The notes under the pieces were generated by a model, which made no database searches, was not told the DNA's origin, and was given only the letters and a program-made list of their open reading frames with translations. A stretch of DNA of 33,551 nt from Verrucomicrobiales bacterium (lineage in GTDB: Bacteria; Verrucomicrobiota; Verrucomicrobiia; Limisphaerales; F1-80-MAGS106): positions 1-33,551 of the forward strand of contig SYMW01000219.1 of assembly GCA_005805305.1 (NCBI GenBank), given 5' to 3'. The position numbers and the translations under genes were made by a program. Shown here piece by piece: positions 32,425-33,551 of the stretch. Positions within the stretch are counted from its first letter, which is position 1. Every line of letters starts with the position of its first letter.

Positions 32425-32459
32425 GCCAATCTCCACGATGTTCAACTGCCGTTTTAAGT
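32425..32459 (+). repeat. Terminal fragment of the MITE-like repeat
   Basis: It includes CAACTGCCGTTTT (32443-32455), identical to 3097-3109 and to the reverse complement of 14381-14393. The preceding AATCTCCACGA also matches the sequence leading into the right terminus at 14508-14518. It lies just past the ankyrin stop codon. Confidence 0.65.
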
Positions 32460-32460
32460 T

Positions 32461-33399
32461 TCATTTTGCCCCGTGCCCGCGCAGCAATTCCGCAATTGCT
32501 GAATGCCCGCGACGAGTCGCCCAGGCGAGCGCGGTCGCCCACGCTGGATCGTCTGCTAAATTTGGCTTGGATCCATTTCGCAGGAGCCACTCTACCATCG
32601 GCTGTTGGCCAAACTTCGCCGCCCACCCGAGTGGTGTGGAGCAAATGTCCTCATCACGAGCGTTCAGATCCGCGCCATGAGCCAGGAAGAGAGTGGCTTT
32701 CTCAACATCCCCTTTGCGCGCGAATTCGTGCAGTGGAGTGATGCCCAGCCAGTCCGGCGCGCTTGGATTCATGCCGTGTTGGAACAGCAGTTCGTTCAAC
32801 GCCAGCGTCTTCGCACCCACCGCCCATCCGGGAAATGTCAGCCGTTGTGGCAGGCCGGGTTCATGGCGCAGCATCAGGCGCACAAAGGATTCATGCCCAC
32901 CATTCGCCGCGTTGGCGAGGGCCTCCGAATCGTTCGCAAGCGAGGGGTCCGCCGCGAACACCGCCGCCGCCGTCCGCAAATCGTTGTAGCCGGCAAGCAG
33001 GTGCGCCGGCCGGGCGGCCCCGTGCTCGCACAAGAGGTCGATCATCTTCTGGTCCTCGTTCATGATCGCTCGGCTCAAGGTGTCGGCGGAACTTTCCACC
33101 TCCGCATTTGGATCAGCGCCGTGTTCGAGCAGCAGTTTCGCGACTTCAAAGTGGCTGTTGGCCGCCGCCGAATAGAGAGCATGCCCTTGCGGCGCGATGC
33201 CTTCCTCGGGAAGGTTTGGATCAGCGCCTCGCTCAAGGAGAAATCGGACGATTTCAATATGCCCGCGCGCGGCCGCGTTCTTAATCGGCGCGCCCCCGCC
33301 GATGTAACCCGAGTTGTAGTCTGAGAGCCTGTTGACGAGCGTTGGATCTTGATCCAGCAGCTCGCGCACGCGCTCGCGATTGCCGGTGGCGCACGCCAT
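32461..33399 (-). CDS. Ankyrin-repeat protein, probably N-terminally truncated
   Basis: 312 aa of tandem ankyrin repeats, at least seven recognisable by GH-type helices and LLLEHGADPN-like turns (GHIEIVRFLLERGADPN, SHFEVAKLLLEHGADPN, PLHEFARKGDVEKATLFLAH). It begins abruptly inside what looks like the first helix of a repeat (MACATGNRERVRELLDQDP) with no leader. Only a few bases upstream of the ATG starts an IS630-like element. I infer that the insertion removed the original 5' part and promoter; an unaffected short gene with the element just in its promoter is the alternative. Ankyrin proteins mediate protein contacts; no enzymatic role is visible. Confidence 0.8.
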   Translation of the reverse strand: MACATGNRERVRELLDQDPTLVNRLSDYNSGYIGGGAPIKNAAARGHIEIVRFLLERGADPNLPEEGIAPQGHALYSAAANSHFEVAKLLLEHGADPNAEVESSADTLSRAIMNEDQKMIDLLCEHGAARPAHLLAGYNDLRTAAAVFAADPSLANDSEALANAANGGHESFVRLMLRHEPGLPQRLTFPGWAVGAKTLALNELLFQHGMNPSAPDWLGITPLHEFARKGDVEKATLFLAHGADLNARDEDICSTPLGWAAKFGQQPMVEWLLRNGSKPNLADDPAWATALAWATRRGHSAIAELLRGHGAK

Positions 33400-33402
33400 G
33401 CC

Positions 33403-33551
33403 TAGTGTAGGGTCTCATAAAAGTCTTGATTAACATGCAGCCTTCATGCCAGGATCGCGGCATGGCTAGACCAAAACTGGAATTAGCGCTCACGTCCTCG
33501 CAACAGGCGGCCCTCGCCCGCATCGTCACAGCCCCCTCCACCCCTCAAAAA
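33403..33551 (+). mobile_element. Left end of an IS630-family insertion sequence (runs off the window)
   Basis: The sequence from the TA at 33403-33404 onward (TAGTGTAGGGTCTCATAAAA) precedes a transposase start 58 bases later, fitting an IS630 left end, which inserts at TA dinucleotides. The right end lies outside, so inverted repeats and target duplication cannot be checked. Confidence 0.6.
33462..33551 (+). CDS. IS630-family transposase, N-terminal fragment
   Basis: The first 30 residues are visible from ATG 33462: MARPKLELALTSSQQAALAR and on to STPQK at the window edge. The MARPK start followed by 'L.LT..Q...L.R' and a Ser/Thr-Pro-Gln segment is typical of IS630 transposases, which carry an HTH at this end and a DDE nuclease further on. 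The catalytic domain is outside the window, so activity cannot be judged. Confidence 0.7.
   Translation, partial: MARPKLELALTSSQQAALARIVTAPSTPQK

Larger units (their letters stand above)
32116..32460. other. Intergenic region upstream of the exporter operon
   Basis: About 345 bases between the ankyrin gene and the permease gene, both on the minus strand. It contains a copy of the MITE-like terminus and adjoining bases at its right end. It should hold the exporter promoter, but I could not pick a convincing one. The 103-residue open frame across it does not look like a protein. Confidence 0.45.

Noticed and set aside
32134-32445. Minus-strand frame of 103 codons upstream of the exporter
   Set aside because: It overlaps the repeat fragment, lacks a Shine-Dalgarno and has no family resemblance; more likely the exporter promoter region.

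Overview
The window looks like a chromosomal stretch from a Gram-negative bacterium, most likely a member of the Verrucomicrobia/PVC group. This is inferred from gene content: a DUF5069 gene, a PEP-CTERM surface protein, a DR2241-type Fe-S protein, tandem HtrA-like secreted proteins, and a lipoprotein outer-membrane efflux channel that implies two membranes. No rRNA or tRNA is present to confirm it, and no CRISPR array or tRNA was seen.

Layout. (1) 1-4840: the tail of an unknown gene with a strong terminator; a decayed HsdR (type I restriction) remnant; a PNPOx-like/DUF5069 gene pair divergent from a LysR regulator; a repeat-bearing intergenic stretch; a TIR plus deoxyribosyltransferase-like fusion (candidate defence protein); and paired palindromes. 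(2) 4841-11105: an alkylation-repair operon (Ada-AlkA fusion plus Ogt), an active HtrA-like protease followed by a catalytically dead paralogue, and a NahK-like sugar kinase. (3) 11102-15788: a LAB_N-domain membrane protein, a DR2241-like protein, a half-size TauE/SafE protein, an MscS channel, a MITE-like element and a GT4 glycosyltransferase. (4) 15789-17160: a PEP-CTERM gene preceded by a truncated copy of its own 5' end and followed by a textbook terminator.

(5) 17334-27748 is the highlight. Five tightly packed plus-strand genes encode a DUF1702/UnbL protein, an FG-GAP plus ASPIC/UnbV protein, an RnfD/NqrB-like UnbU membrane protein, a 1977-aa iterative PKS (KS-AT-ACP-KR-DH-PPT), and a CalE7-type hotdog thioesterase. 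This is the conserved 'warhead cassette' of enediyne antitumour antibiotics, complete and with its catalytic residues intact, in a non-actinobacterial context. (6) 27796-32115: convergent to it lies a four-gene export operon (FtsX-like permease, ATPase, HlyD adaptor, TolC/NodT channel; DevBCA/MacAB type), plausibly the efflux and self-protection module. No enediyne tailoring oxygenase, apoprotein or sugar gene is visible. Either such genes lie elsewhere or the locus makes a minimal polyene/enediyne-type product. (7) 32461-33551: an ankyrin-repeat gene that appears to be cut at its 5' end by an IS630-like element running off the right edge.

How the parts would work together (inference): PksE builds an ACP-bound polyene from malonyl-CoA, self-activated by its own phosphopantetheinyl transferase domain. 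The thioesterase releases it, UnbL/V/U act on it at or across the membrane, and the convergent tripartite pump moves the product through both membranes.
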